A DNA stretch of 64,000 nt from Carposina sasakii (taxonomy: Eukaryota > Arthropoda > Insecta > Lepidoptera > Carposinidae): positions 5,332,001 through 5,396,000 of the forward strand of contig CP053155.1 of assembly GCA_014607495.2 (NCBI GenBank), given 5' to 3'. Positions 20,188 through 31,438 of the stretch are shown here, one piece after another. Within the stretch, counting starts at the first letter, position 1, and every line of letters begins with the position of its first letter. Made by a program: the position numbers and the translations under genes. The notes beneath the pieces are model-generated. The model saw nothing but the letters and a program-made list of their open reading frames with translations, did not search any database and was not told the origin of the DNA.

Positions 20188-23100
20188 AAATCTTATCAGA
20201 CGGAAAAGATATGATCTGACCATTCTGGTCCAAAATCACAATCCCGATGTCATTGCCATCTCTGAGTCTTGGCTGTTTCCTGGATCCCATTTTAGGTTTC
20301 CGGGATACTCCTGCTTAAGGGATGACAGTGACGACGGGTATGGAGGTAGTGTCCTCCTAATAAAACACAACCTCTTCTCCCAAATCCCTCTCCCATCTCA
20401 CAGTCAGGATATCAATGCAGTAGCAGTGAAAACTCTAGGCATTGCTATTGTGTCTGTGTATATCCCTAACCCTTCTCCTTCCCTCGCTCCAGAGTTATCC
20501 GCTACCCTGTCTGCCCTTCCTTCTCCTTCCCTCATTATGGGAGACTTTAACACCCACCACACTATGTGGGGGTGCCATTACTGTGACCCATTTTCATCCT
20601 ACCTATTAGACATTTTCCACCTTACCGACGTCATTCTCATGAATGATGGATCTCCAACTCGTAGGGTTAATCCCCTTACCCAAAACCCACGCACTGCAGT
20701 GGACCTCACTGCCTGTTCACCATCCCTCTTTCCTCTCTTGTCATGGGATCGTCTTCCTTTTACTACCGGGTCTGACCACTATCCCATCCTTGTCTCCATG
20801 TCCAATTCCTCACCTCTTCCTTTATACCACTCCCCCCTTTTAAAATATAAATTGGAGGCAGCAGATTGGACTGCTTTTCAACAAGCTGTAGATAACAAAA
20901 TTTGTTTAATTCCTCCTACATCCAGATTAAATTCCCTAAATAATTACTCTCTTTTCATAGACGCCCTTACCTTCTCAGCTGACTCTCATATTCCCACAAA
21001 AAGTTCCTCCCGACGTAAGTATTCCTCGCCCCCATGGTGGGATAGTGAATGTACCGAGGTGATTAAAGAAAGACGTAACGCGGAGAAAAGATATGACGCA
21101 TCCATGACCATGGAAAATTTCCTATTATACAAACGGACGGTTGCACGTACTAGAAAGTTTCTAGCACGGAAGAAGAGAGACGGTTGGTCTCGATTTTGTG
21201 AGAGTCTGTCACCAAGAACTCCTCCAGGCATTGTCGTATTCTTTCGTATCCAGGCGTATTCCTTTCTTCTAAAATGCAGCCATCAAGCACATAACCTTTA
21301 TTTGGATTTAATTAACTCCTTCTTCCTATCGGGTATCTTCCCTGAATCCTGGAAAACACAAACTATTATCCCTATCCTCAAACCTGGCAAAGATTCCTCT
21401 GACCCCTCCTCCTACAGACCCATCGCATTATCTTCAGTGCTGCTTAAGGTGTTGGAACACCTTATAAAAGGGCGACTAGAGTGGATAGTGGAGAGCAGAA
21501 ATGTCCTACCCAGAACCCAATTTGGCTTTCGTAAGGGGATGGGTACTCTTGATAGTCTAGCTACACTTACGTCGGATATCCGTTTAGCTTTTTCCAGGGG
21601 CGAATTTTTGGTCGGAGTATTCTTGGACATAACAGCTGCTTATGATAATGTGATGCTTCCTGTGCTCAGGCAAAAAATGCTCCATCTGAGTTTACCTGTG
21701 AGGCTAACTCACACTATTTGTAACATCCTAATGGCAAGGTCCCTATCTATTCGCTTCCGGGGTTATGCTTCCTCATCTAGATATGTTTGGAGGGGTCTCC
21801 CTCAAGGTTCTGTGCTTAGCCCTCTACTATTTAACATATATACACATGACCTGGACCGTTCAGTGACAAGCTTCTGTAACATCCTGCAATATGCTGACGA
21901 CCTGGTATTGTACACTTCTCTCAAGTCTATCGAGGATGCAACTTCCCGACTCAATTCTGCTCTCCACTATCTTGATATTTGGTTGACTGACCATGGTCTG
22001 ACTTTATCTCCATCCAAAAGTTCAGTTGTGGTGTTTACCAGGAAACGTACAATCCCCGCTGTTGACATTAATATACAGGACCATTTAATTCCTGTTCACA
22101 GATCAGTCAAATTCCTAGGTATCATACTAGATGGTAGACTTACAGGTGAACAACACTTTAAGTACATTGTTGAAAAATGCGAAAGGGGAGTAAATATCCT
22201 TAGAGCTCTTTCGGGTGTGTGGTGGGGATCTCATCCATTCACTCAGAAGATTCTCTATAATGCCATTATTCGCAGCCACTTGGACTATGGCACATTCCTG
22301 TTGATCCCTTGTAACAAAGCTCCTCTCCAATCCATTGATAAAATCCAATCCAAATGCTTAAGAATTATCCTTGGTGCCATGAAATCGTCGCCTATCAACG
22401 CTATGCAGGTGGAATGCGTAGAGCCTCCTCTAGGCTTGCGCAGACAATATTTATCCGACAGATTTATTTTCAAAATTATCCAAAATCCCTCTCACCTTCT
22501 TCAACCTAGAATCCGTGACCTATCTACACTTTCTTTACCCGAAAGTAAAACATCGCTTTTAGTGTCCAGTGCGGCATTCTGCTCCCAGTTACCCCTCCCC
22601 ATTTTCCAATCTGAAATTCATCCCCTTTTTTCCAAAAACTATCATTCCCTTATATTTGAACCTTCCATCTTCCTGAACCTTGGCATTTCAAAATTAACTC
22701 CAGGCGCAAATGAAATCTTTAATTCGGAGATGGCTAACAATTGGCAGGGTTATATACAAATTTTCACTGATGCCTCTAGACCCTCTGACAAGGGAAATGT
22801 TGGTGCTGCCGTCTGGATCCCGCGATACAAAATTGGCCTTACCTTTAAATGCCCCTCCCATTCCTCAGTGTTTATTGGTGAGGCTATTGCTATCCTCGAG
22901 GCCATTAAGTACTCCTTTTCCCACAAATTAAAATCAATAATCCTCACCGATTCCCAGAGCACCCTCCAATCAATCCTATCCAATCCTTTTAGATCCAAGT
23001 CAAATTTTCCCATCATTCTTGAGATCAGAGACGCCTTGTACAACTGTCACTTGCAGAATGTTCACGTTGTGCTGGCTTGGATACCTAGCCACAGGGGTAT

Positions 23101-23617
23101 TTCAGGTAATGAAACGGTCGATTCTCTCGCAAGGTCTGCTTCTAGGATGGGTGTACTTGACCATAGTCTTATATTCAGCCACGACCTTATGGAATATTCC
23201 AAATATCGCCTGTCATCATCTTGGCAGAACCTCTGGAATCATAGCAGACTCCTCAAAGGGAAACATTATGGTGATATCCAGGAACTCATACCTTGCAAAC
23301 CGTGGTTCTTTAGATATAAAAAAGCTAGCAAAACAGTTACCTCCACAATTTGTCGTCTACGTTTAGGCCACTCTTGCACACCCGTCCATCTTAAAAAAAT
23401 TAAGGTCAGAGATAGCTCATTATGTGAATGTGGTCTTGCAGAGGGCACTGCAGAGCACATTTTCTTCAACTGTCCTAATATATCCCCTTCCCTTTACCAA
23501 TTCCTGCCCCCTGTCATTCCCCTCCCTACTAATTTTAATTCTGTGTTATCCTTTGTAAATACTCCCTTTATAAAAATTTTGGCCCACTTTATCAAAATTA
23601 ATAATATCAAGTTATAG
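20177..23617 (+). CDS. LINE ORF2: endonuclease, reverse transcriptase, RNase H
   Basis: 1,146 codons without a stop. The endonuclease has SESW at ~29, MGDFN at 121-125 and GSDH at 198-201. RT has SSYRPIALSSVLLKVLEHL, QFGFRKGMGT, FLDITAAYDNV, GLPQGSVLSPLLFNIYTHDL and QYADDLVLYT. RNase H has IFTDASRP, GEAIAILEA, LTDSQSTLQS and WIPSHRGISGNE. The tail carries CRLRLGHSCTPVHL and CECGLAEGTAEHIFFNCP. The apparent TTG start lies in satellite DNA, so the natural start is lost. Near codon 350, PRTPPGI runs straight into FLLKCSHQAH: the segment that normally links endonuclease to RT, about 90-100 residues, is missing in frame. The protein is probably inactive despite the open frame. Confidence 0.85.
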   Translation: MTILNLIRRKRYDLTILVQNHNPDVIAISESWLFPGSHFRFPGYSCLRDDSDDGYGGSVLLIKHNLFSQIPLPSHSQDINAVAVKTLGIAIVSVYIPNPSPSLAPELSATLSALPSPSLIMGDFNTHHTMWGCHYCDPFSSYLLDIFHLTDVILMNDGSPTRRVNPLTQNPRTAVDLTACSPSLFPLLSWDRLPFTTGSDHYPILVSMSNSSPLPLYHSPLLKYKLEAADWTAFQQAVDNKICLIPPTSRLNSLNNYSLFIDALTFSADSHIPTKSSSRRKYSSPPWWDSECTEVIKERRNAEKRYDASMTMENFLLYKRTVARTRKFLARKKRDGWSRFCESLSPRTPPGIVVFFRIQAYSFLLKCSHQAHNLYLDLINSFFLSGIFPESWKTQTIIPILKPGKDSSDPSSYRPIALSSVLLKVLEHLIKGRLEWIVESRNVLPRTQFGFRKGMGTLDSLATLTSDIRLAFSRGEFLVGVFLDITAAYDNVMLPVLRQKMLHLSLPVRLTHTICNILMARSLSIRFRGYASSSRYVWRGLPQGSVLSPLLFNIYTHDLDRSVTSFCNILQYADDLVLYTSLKSIEDATSRLNSALHYLDIWLTDHGLTLSPSKSSVVVFTRKRTIPAVDINIQDHLIPVHRSVKFLGIILDGRLTGEQHFKYIVEKCERGVNILRALSGVWWGSHPFTQKILYNAIIRSHLDYGTFLLIPCNKAPLQSIDKIQSKCLRIILGAMKSSPINAMQVECVEPPLGLRRQYLSDRFIFKIIQNPSHLLQPRIRDLSTLSLPESKTSLLVSSAAFCSQLPLPIFQSEIHPLFSKNYHSLIFEPSIFLNLGISKLTPGANEIFNSEMANNWQGYIQIFTDASRPSDKGNVGAAVWIPRYKIGLTFKCPSHSSVFIGEAIAILEAIKYSFSHKLKSIILTDSQSTLQSILSNPFRSKSNFPIILEIRDALYNCHLQNVHVVLAWIPSHRGISGNETVDSLARSASRMGVLDHSLIFSHDLMEYSKYRLSSSWQNLWNHSRLLKGKHYGDIQELIPCKPWFFRYKKASKTVTSTICRLRLGHSCTPVHLKKIKVRDSSLCECGLAEGTAEHIFFNCPNISPSLYQFLPPVIPLPTNFNSVLSFVNTPFIKILAHFIKINNIKL

Positions 23618-23945
23618 TATGTAGTGATATTTTTTTTACGTAGATATACCATATTCTCTGTTATTCTAAATTTTTTATATATATTGTACATAAATTATGT
23701 AAATAAGTACTCAAGCTATTAGTATGTATGTCTATCATAAATCTAACAAATTATTCTGTGTGTGTCGAATTTTAACAAGTGTGGTGTTTCTCTTTGTTTT
23801 AGGTATAGTCCTTAAATTTTTTTTTTAAAAGATTCTCATTTTGACCAATCTCCAACGTGATTTTCCATCTCTACGTGACATTGGCGGAATTATTGTGCCC
23901 GACGCAATAATGGGTGCCATTAATAATAAAAATTGAATTGAATTG
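20188..23945 (+). mobile_element. 5'-truncated non-LTR retrotransposon (I-like, with RNase H)
   Basis: The insert begins within an inverted 149-bp unit and ends at CAATAATGGGTGCCATTAAT with a short tail, AATAATAAAAATTGAATTGA. It lacks ORF1 and the first part of the endonuclease. Endonuclease, RT, RNase H and a cysteine knuckle in that order fit the I/Ingi/Loa/R1 group more than Jockey or RTE. No clear target duplication was found. Confidence 0.8.
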
Positions 23946-24227
23946 ACTTATCGTTTTGGGAACATTAAAAACCCACCTTTCAGATAACCGTACAATTGTT
24001 GAAATTTCAAAGCTGTCATATAGTCATCTTTAAGATATGTCCGAAAGACAACCTGATCATGGCAACTTAAAGATGCCGATTGGACATTAGTGCTACCTGG
24101 GTAGGTACATTATAGATTTTTTTGTTTTTTTTCCTGCGTGAACGAGTATTGACCCGCCAACGGATCGAATGCTGTTATATCGATCGATACATAAATCGAG
24201 ACACTTATTTAATGCTGTTGGATACTT
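23946..24227. other. Spacer after the LINE, nothing recognised
   Basis: AT-rich, with no repeat of the array until GTTGGATACTTATGATACG. This may be a diverged array unit or a second insertion. Confidence 0.4.
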
Positions 24228-24470
24228 ATGATACGTAGCTACAACGTCCTCTCATAAGGAGGTATAGGTACCGCCTACTTATAATGACACAGTATATTTA
24301 CCTACATGTCATGGTACCTACCGTCTACGTTTCTTATGTAAGTAGTGAGTGAGCGTGTGTCAGCAGGAGAGTGGCTACTTATTTAATATTGTTGGATTAT
24401 GATAACACGTAGCTACAACGTTTTATAAGTATACCGCCTACTTATAATGAATGCAAGTGCATGAATATTC
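24228..24470 (-). repeat. Two diverged inverted 149-bp units
   Basis: GATACGTAGCTACAACGT, CCTACTTATAATGACACAGT and GAGCGTGTGTCAGCAGG are the complement of the array unit. A second partial unit follows from about 24370. They continue the inverted block interrupted by the LINE. Confidence 0.7.
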
Positions 24471-24869
24471 CGTCAACCCGTCAACGGATCTAATGCTACT
24501 CGTATTGTACCGATATAAATATCAAATGTATAGTATTTAATCGATACACACAAGCATCGAATCGAATCTAAATCCCTCTTACCCTACACAATAAGCTCCA
24601 ACCACGAACGAATCGAACCAGGGTCTCCATATTGGGGAGTTTCTCCCTAAATTAGGGAAAAATATAGGAAAACAAATCTGTGGGAAAAATGTTGGGAACA
24701 TATTTTTTTGACGAAATTTTGGAGAGAAATATACCTATAATATTTTCTGAACACATTAAAAAAAATTGTAGTCATAATATTTATTTCTTTTGTCGCAACA
24801 AGGGTTTTTCTGATTCTAAAATACTACAGTATCTGCATAGACTTGTTTTATCTGTTGGTTGTCTTTTTA

Positions 24870-25238
24870 GGGTTCCGTACCCGAAGGGTTCCGAACGAGA
24901 CCGTGATAGCTAGAGAGTTGAAATTTTCACAGATGATGTATTTCTAGTGCCGCTATAACAACAAATAAAATTAAAATTCCATGCAAATCTAAGGGTGGCT
25001 CCCATACAACAAACGTGTTTTTTTGCCGTTTTTTGCTCGATCTCTTGAACCGTGAGAGCTAGACAGTTGAAATTTTCACAGATGATGTATTTCTATTGCT
25101 GCTATAATATGAAATACTAAAAATAAAATAAAATAAATATCTAAGGGGGGCTCCCATACAACAAACGTGATTTTTTGCCGTTTTTAATGATACGGAACCC
25201 TTCGTGCGCGAGTCCGACTCGCACTTGGCCGGTTTTTT
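24870..25238 (+). repeat. Lepidopteran dispersed repeat with inverted ends and an internal duplication
   Basis: GGGTTCCGTACCCGAAGGGT at the left and ACGGAACCCTTCGTGCGCGA at the right are roughly complementary, and the repeat ends GACTCGCACTTGGCCGGTTT. Inside, GTTGAAATTTTCACAGATGA occurs twice, near 24920 and 25070, within a ~150-bp direct duplication. A degraded relative lies at 41447-41680. I know this repeat as very common in moth genomes. Its class is not certain. Confidence 0.7.
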
Positions 25239-27494
25239 ACTTTTATCAGCTCACTTAATCACCCCGTAGCTCATAAACCATTGATTCTACATTAAAAATA
25301 AACATTATTGGAAGAAAAAAATAAGTAACTAATTTATGTACCTACCTAATGTATATGTAATGCATGTAATAAGTAATAGGGTAGCTGCCTGGTGTTAGAT
25401 ATGTTAAAAATAACAGGCTTAAAGGCTTTAGCATAATATGAAATAAAACAAGAAAGATGTGCGAACGTTTTTTTAAATAGATTACTTGATGATCATTAAA
25501 AAGTGCATGGGCGAGTCCATTTTAAAAGTATAAAATTATTTAAAAATAATAATACCTATCATTGAATAAACCATGTTATTTAAAGCTACTTTTGTTATGA
25601 AACTATTATCGTAAACGCAACTTTTAACATAGCTATCGAACAAAATTATTATTATTTATCCATACAAGCAAAGTCATAACGTCAGACCGTGCCGCGTTTT
25701 AGTATGAAGCGTTTTTGGGAATGCAATGTGCAATTGATATTGAAATATCTCGGAAAGTTTTTGTGATAAAAAGATTGTTCTTTCACTAATGTTTCTATTA
25801 TTGATGGATCTTTCGACTACATACTAAAATAAAAAACTGGAACTATCCTATTGTCGTGATATTCTTATTGGTTTACGTAATATATACAAAAAAATACTAA
25901 AAAAGGTCTTTATCCCCTCTCCTCTCCTCTCGTTAGCTCACCCCTCACCCTCGGGGACTTTTAGTACTGTGAACTGCTGCAACTCTGCACGTATTTTAAC
26001 TTTTTTTTCACGTATCATGGTTCTATTTATTATTATGACATGAAATGTTTTAGATAGAAGATTAACTTTATGGCTTGTCATACCTGGCCTTATTTACCTA
26101 ACCTTTATAATATACACAATTTTTCTAAATTTCAAGGACTTAAATGTGGGTAAAGATGTATGTAAGTAAAGGATGCAACTTTGCCTAGGAGGATAGGTCG
26201 ATCATCAGGCTTATCCAGCTTTTTCTGACACCCTGCTTGCCTCTGACAGTTTAATTAATGCAGTACTTATAGCTTATTGATTTTTATTACAAATTACCTA
26301 AACTTCAAACAAAATAATGAACAGATTAAAGAAAAAAAACACATTTATGCTTTTTGGTAATATTTAACCTAATAACAACTTTTATATAATGTTATTTTAA
26401 TAATTCAACAATAAACCCTTATTGTTAAAAATTATAAAACAATATAAACAAAAATGTTCTTAATTATGTGTCCTTAATTATAAAGAAAGTAAAATAATAG
26501 ATGTTATTAAAAATTCAGGTACACAACGTAGGAACAATGTTTTTTTTTAGTTTTTGGTGCGAAACTACACGAATTATTTAATCTGATTTTACTAATTTGC
26601 TTAGGCTAATAAAGGTAATATAAGTGAATACTGTATTTTGTTTTTGGTGACTGTCAAATTTGTTATAATAATAATAATAATTAATTTTATTTCAGATGTC
26701 CATCCATATTAAGTTAGTAATACACTTTACAGTCTATGTTAGTAATTTAAAAATAAAAATTAAATTAATTGCAAACATTAAATAAATCAATAAAATATAA
26801 CCAACTATGTCCAGCACTGCAGAAATACGCCATTTATTTTAAAATACAAGGACAAATGATTTTTTCGCAAAAGGTTCATATTGGATAAAAAATTAATTTG
26901 GGGTAAATTGTACGAGAACATATCTTAAAGGGAAAATTAAAACTTGATCTCCGGAAATGCATGACCTGGATAGGACACCCTGACTATCGAACATAATTAT
27001 TATTATTCGGCTTGCACGGTTCCCAACTAGTTTTCCCCCCAGATTTAGGGGGAAAGTAAGTGGGATGGGTTTTTTTTTCGGACTTTTAGGGGTATAGGGG
27101 TATTTTTAGGGGTTTTGTGACTGTTCATATAGCAAAAGTATGGGAATACTCCAAAGTAGCCAATTATTTGTACACCTAGCGACTCGAATTAGGTAATATT
27201 TAGTGAAATTATATTTCAACTACTCTAATGACTGGAGAAGAGAGTACTTTTTTTTGAGTTGGTAGCACCAAATCTCCTTATTTGTGAATTTATTATTGTC
27301 GTGGTGATAGAAGAATTTTTAGGGGAATTTTCAAGTAATTTAAGCGATTTTAGGGGGTTTTCACATATGTTTAGGGATAAATCTTTTTTTAGAGTTGGTA
27401 ACACACTTTAGAAAACAAAAAAAAATAATTCTAAGCTGCGTGCAACAAAGCTGCGTGTCTGGTGTTTAGTTATCGATTTATCGGATTTATTGAG
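25239..27494. other. No gene recognised
   Basis: AT-rich DNA inside the candidate CACTA element, upstream of its SAM gene. It has only short chance ORFs and homopolymer runs. Confidence 0.5.
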
Positions 27495-27644
27495 ATTTGT
27501 GCAAGCGGCGCCATGGAGGACATATTAAATTCCCTGGGATTGGGGGAGCTTATTAGCATTTTCGCGGGTAAGTACCTATTGAGTCTGAATTTATTTCTTT
27601 GAGTTTCGTCACCCACCACGTGCAACTAGCAAGTTTAAACAAAC

Positions 27645-27760
27645 TGCAAGCGGCGTCATGGACGATAGGTATATAAAATTCACATGGATTGGGTAAGCTC
27701 ATAAGCATTTTTGCCGGTAAGTACCTACCTATTGGGTGGAATTTATTTCTTGAGTTCTGA
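27645..27760 (+). pseudogene. Duplicated, decayed copy of SAM-gene exon 1
   Basis: CAAGCGGCGTCATGGACGAT through GCCGGTAAGTACCTACCTAT repeats the surroundings and donor of exon 1 (27498-27590). Its frame is broken: after a few codons it runs into TGG ATT GGG TAA. The splice donor is preserved. Confidence 0.75.
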
Positions 27761-27964
27761 TTGATCTGATGATTTGAGACTTTTATTCCTGCATTGCACA
27801 AGGTATGCGTTGATATCAGTAAGTTTGTGTTCGCACTGCCCCCTGTACGTACATAGGCAGTGCTGTTTGTTTTAAACAAATATGTACAAGGCATTACATA
27901 TATTGCTTTTCACTGTCTTGATTTTCATTGAAATTATAAAGCACGTGTTGCTAATTTATTTTTG

Positions 27965-28272
27965 ACTAGCGGAAGCCCGCGACTCCGTCCGCGCGAACTA
28001 CAGAAAAAAGTGTCACATTGAGATAAAACATAAACCAGTTTTTAAGTTAGACCTACTATAAAATAGTGAAAACCGTATTCAATTTGATCCAGTAATTTTT
28101 TGGGTGATGCGCGAACAAACATACAGACAGACAGACATACACACAGACAAAAATTCTAAAAAGTATCGTTTTGGCTTCTATTAGCTCTCAAAAGGCCACA
28201 TAATTTTTTTTACTGCCATATCTCCAATGTACAGAAAAACTTGAGTTACAGATTTATTATAGGTATGTATAG
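27965..28272 (+). repeat. RTE-type non-LTR 3' end in intron 1 of the SAM gene
   Basis: GACTAGCGGAAGCCCGCGAC followed by TCCGTCCGCGCGAACTAC. The far end has CGCGAACAAACATACAGACA and an AT tail, TTATTATAGGTATGTATAGA. Same family as 42347-42588. Confidence 0.65.
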
Positions 28273-31200
28273 ATGAGATCATTATTAATATTTTTTAGTC
28301 CCTATAGTTAACATAGTGTTTCTTTTTTTGTTAAATAAATAGCACCTAATTCTAGATGTTTTTGCAGACAATGCTATTGATTTTAAAGCAGCGTTGCTGT
28401 TAGGGTCTGAGGAACTAAAAGAAATAATACCAAAAGTTGGTCTCCGGCTCAAGTTTAAAAAATACCTTGAAACACAAAAACTGAAGACTGATGAGATCTC
28501 AAACACAGTATGTACATACTTAATTAGCAAAATTAAGTACATAATCACAATTTTATTGGTTAAATTTTATGAATAATCTTTGGGATGGGGCTTAAATTTA
28601 TATGAGCAATTCAATATCACCATTATCAGCCTGTCTTCTCATACTTAATGTACTTTAAGTAAATAGGTATTTTAAATAATGTCATTTTATAAGCCTAATA
28701 TAATATTTCTAGTTGGTGGACAATACTGATGACATCCTATCAGAAATAGAAGACACAGATTCTGATATAACATTAACCTCAGCTGAGAGCTCTGGAGATA
28801 GTGTAAGTAAATTTTTATATTGGCTATGTAGTCACTTTATAAGACTCAATTCTCAATTAGGTATCCTTTGTATACAGAGAACTTTAGGACTAAGTTGACC
28901 AATCTTTTTTAAAGTTATCTTCAACAAATGTACCTATTGCCTGTGCAAGCCTTGCACTTAGCAAGCATATTTAGTGTATGTCTTACAAACCATGCTTCCT
29001 GCTGGAATAAAAAGTTTTATCAAGGTACAAATCATGTTTGTGGTTTTGGTATAATGTTATATTTTAGTTATTCACTCTAATGTTTGATTTGTTTTGCAGG
29101 TATCAAAAATACTAAGTGTAACTTCTATTTTCATTACATAGTACATACAATTTGTAGTTTAAAACTATTAGTAACTTATATATAAAATACATATATTACT
29201 GTATGATTATTGACAAAATATTGTGTAGTTAAGTTTGTGCTTATTATAATTGGCAAAATACCTATAGATAAGTGGTTACTTCTGTTATCTATTTATTCTT
29301 TGCTAGTAGTATGATGCAAATACGTTACAAATGCTGTGCCATGAAACCAATCACAGGTTTGTGTGTTACCTATTGGGGTAGGATGTTGCAAGTCAAACTA
29401 AATTTGCAGCACTATCTCTGTATATGAAGAAGAAGGTAAGTAAGAATCAGTTATTAACATAATGCTTGTAGTTAATGAGTAGATAGATTGTTATTAGTTT
29501 ATTTTCTTCTAGAAGTGGTAGGTATAGTGGAGATAATGCATTCGTTGCAAATTCCTAATATTGTTTTCTCATAGTATTTAGGCCATATTTTATTTGGTGA
29601 ATGTAACAGATGCTGGTTTAATCTTTACAAACAAACATACAAATATTTTCTCTTTTTAATATTATTTAAAACATTATGAAACTTAAATGGGTGGATATAC
29701 TTGCCAGTGATTTTAAATTTCAAAACAATATTTGTTATTTGTGTATAATGTTTCATTACCTTAACCTAAGTGAAAACAATATTAATTATTTATACAGGAA
29801 AGTTTAAATGGCAGAGCAATACTTAAAGAAGGAGAAGGAGGATTACTGTCCGAGAGTTCTAGAAGGAAATTGAGCCAGCTGCTTATAGAAAACAAACTGC
29901 AAAACAATCCAGCAAAAAAAATTACTAGTGAAGAGTTTTCCAAACTTGCTATCCAAATTGTTAAAATATTTCATAAAGAAAGCGTTGTGGTATATTATTC
30001 TCCATATTTATCGGCTACCAATAGATTAGCTAAAAAAAATGCAAGTGGAAAATTATATGAGAGTTACATAAGCCGAAGGAGGAAGTTACGTACAAGTGGA
30101 GAGCTGCCTGGGATTAGTTGTTCATCTTCTCAATCCTCTCTATCAAGATCAACCTCAACTATAAATGAAGATGACATTGACTCTCTAGAATGTGGTATGT
30201 AATTTCAAAGCACAGAATTTTACTTAACTTGTTTTTTATTGATAAACTAATCAATAAAATAAAATAATTGCAGATCTGGTAAAAGAAAATATTTTGTCGT
30301 GGTTAAAAAACAATGTGGATCCATGGCAAGAGGTTCAAGACAAGTGGGCAGAAACTGCAGACCAACGCCTAAAACGCTCTGCCGCAGGTGAAATTATTGA
30401 TTATTTCAAGGATTTTCCAGCCTTAAAACAACCTGAGGGATATTCATTGGTAAGTAAAGTTGGCTTTCTTTGCAACACATTTATTAAGTTTTTGAACACA
30501 ATCTTCACACTTATAATAAGTCATAATCTACAAGGTGTGTCTTGGCTAAATGATAGTTTAATATATAGGTAGGCCATATTCAACAATAATATTAGCTGCC
30601 GCCTATGACTTCCTCATAAACTTATCATTTTAATGTGTTGTGTTTTAAAGGTGTTGTGATAATTTATGTAGTTCAAAAACCTCTAATAATATCATTCTTT
30701 TTCAGCTTCTGACAGATTTTAATCGTATGTATCCAGGAAAAGAAAACAACCTATTTTCCACAATTACCCTAAAAAAAAGAAGATATTGTTAAATATGCTA
30801 AATTAAAATTACAAAAGATCAGAGACAAGGAAATCTAAAATAATTGATATAATAGGACTTATTAAGGGTAAGGTTTGAGTTTATACAGTGTTGTTATTAT
30901 AATACATAATATCCTAGTTTTTACAAATAACTTAATACATTTTTTTTTTAGAAGATGAACCCGAGACTTACACCAATGTTGCTTTAATGCTACTATCTTA
31001 TGTTATAAACATTTCACCTGCACGCAAGCAGAAAAATAAACCCATTTGGAAGCCTTCACGAGCGGAAGTCTGTGATGGTTATATTATGCAAGCCACTTCT
31101 GAAGCTGAAGTTACAAATAAAATCATAACTAAAAAGGAGCACCTGCTAAGGCTGGGACGTACAGTCCAGCCCTTTGTAATTTTTGTTGGTCTGTCAGTAG

Positions 31201-31438
31201 TTGATGTTAAAGCAGTTTATGTTGTTATTAATGATACACTTTACCGGTTAACAAAACTTATAACAGCAGTAGATTGTGCTTTCAAAATATTTCACGCAAC
31301 AAGTGCTTGTTACCCAGAGGAATCTGAAGATATTTGGCTGTTTTTACAGTTAGGCTGCTATAACATTAAAACAGTATTTGACAGACCCACACAGGCTGTA
31401 AATACTCTATTGTCAGATCTCCAATTAATTAATTAAAC

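Larger units (their letters stand above)
27513..31436 (+). pseudogene. Spliced SAM-domain gene inside the CACTA-like element
   Basis: Seven exons can be read, with matched phases and GT/AG ends: 27513-27567, 28368-28507, 28713-28802, 29798-30194, 30274-30449, 30706-30867 and 30952-31436. Exons 1-2 spell a sterile alpha motif: EDILNSLGLGELISIFAG, DFKAALLLGSEELKEI, PKVGLRLKFKKYL. SAM domains mediate protein-protein contacts or oligomerisation. The rest includes acidic and Ser-rich linkers and a region I do not recognise (DPWQEVQDKWAETADQR in exon 5; GLSVVDVKAVYVVIND in exon 7). Exon 6 has an 8-A run and two frameshifts (expected length 1 mod 3, actual 0 mod 3), so this copy is broken. SAM-containing partners beside this transposase type are, as far as I recall, frequent in animals. 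The role is unknown. Confidence 0.65.
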
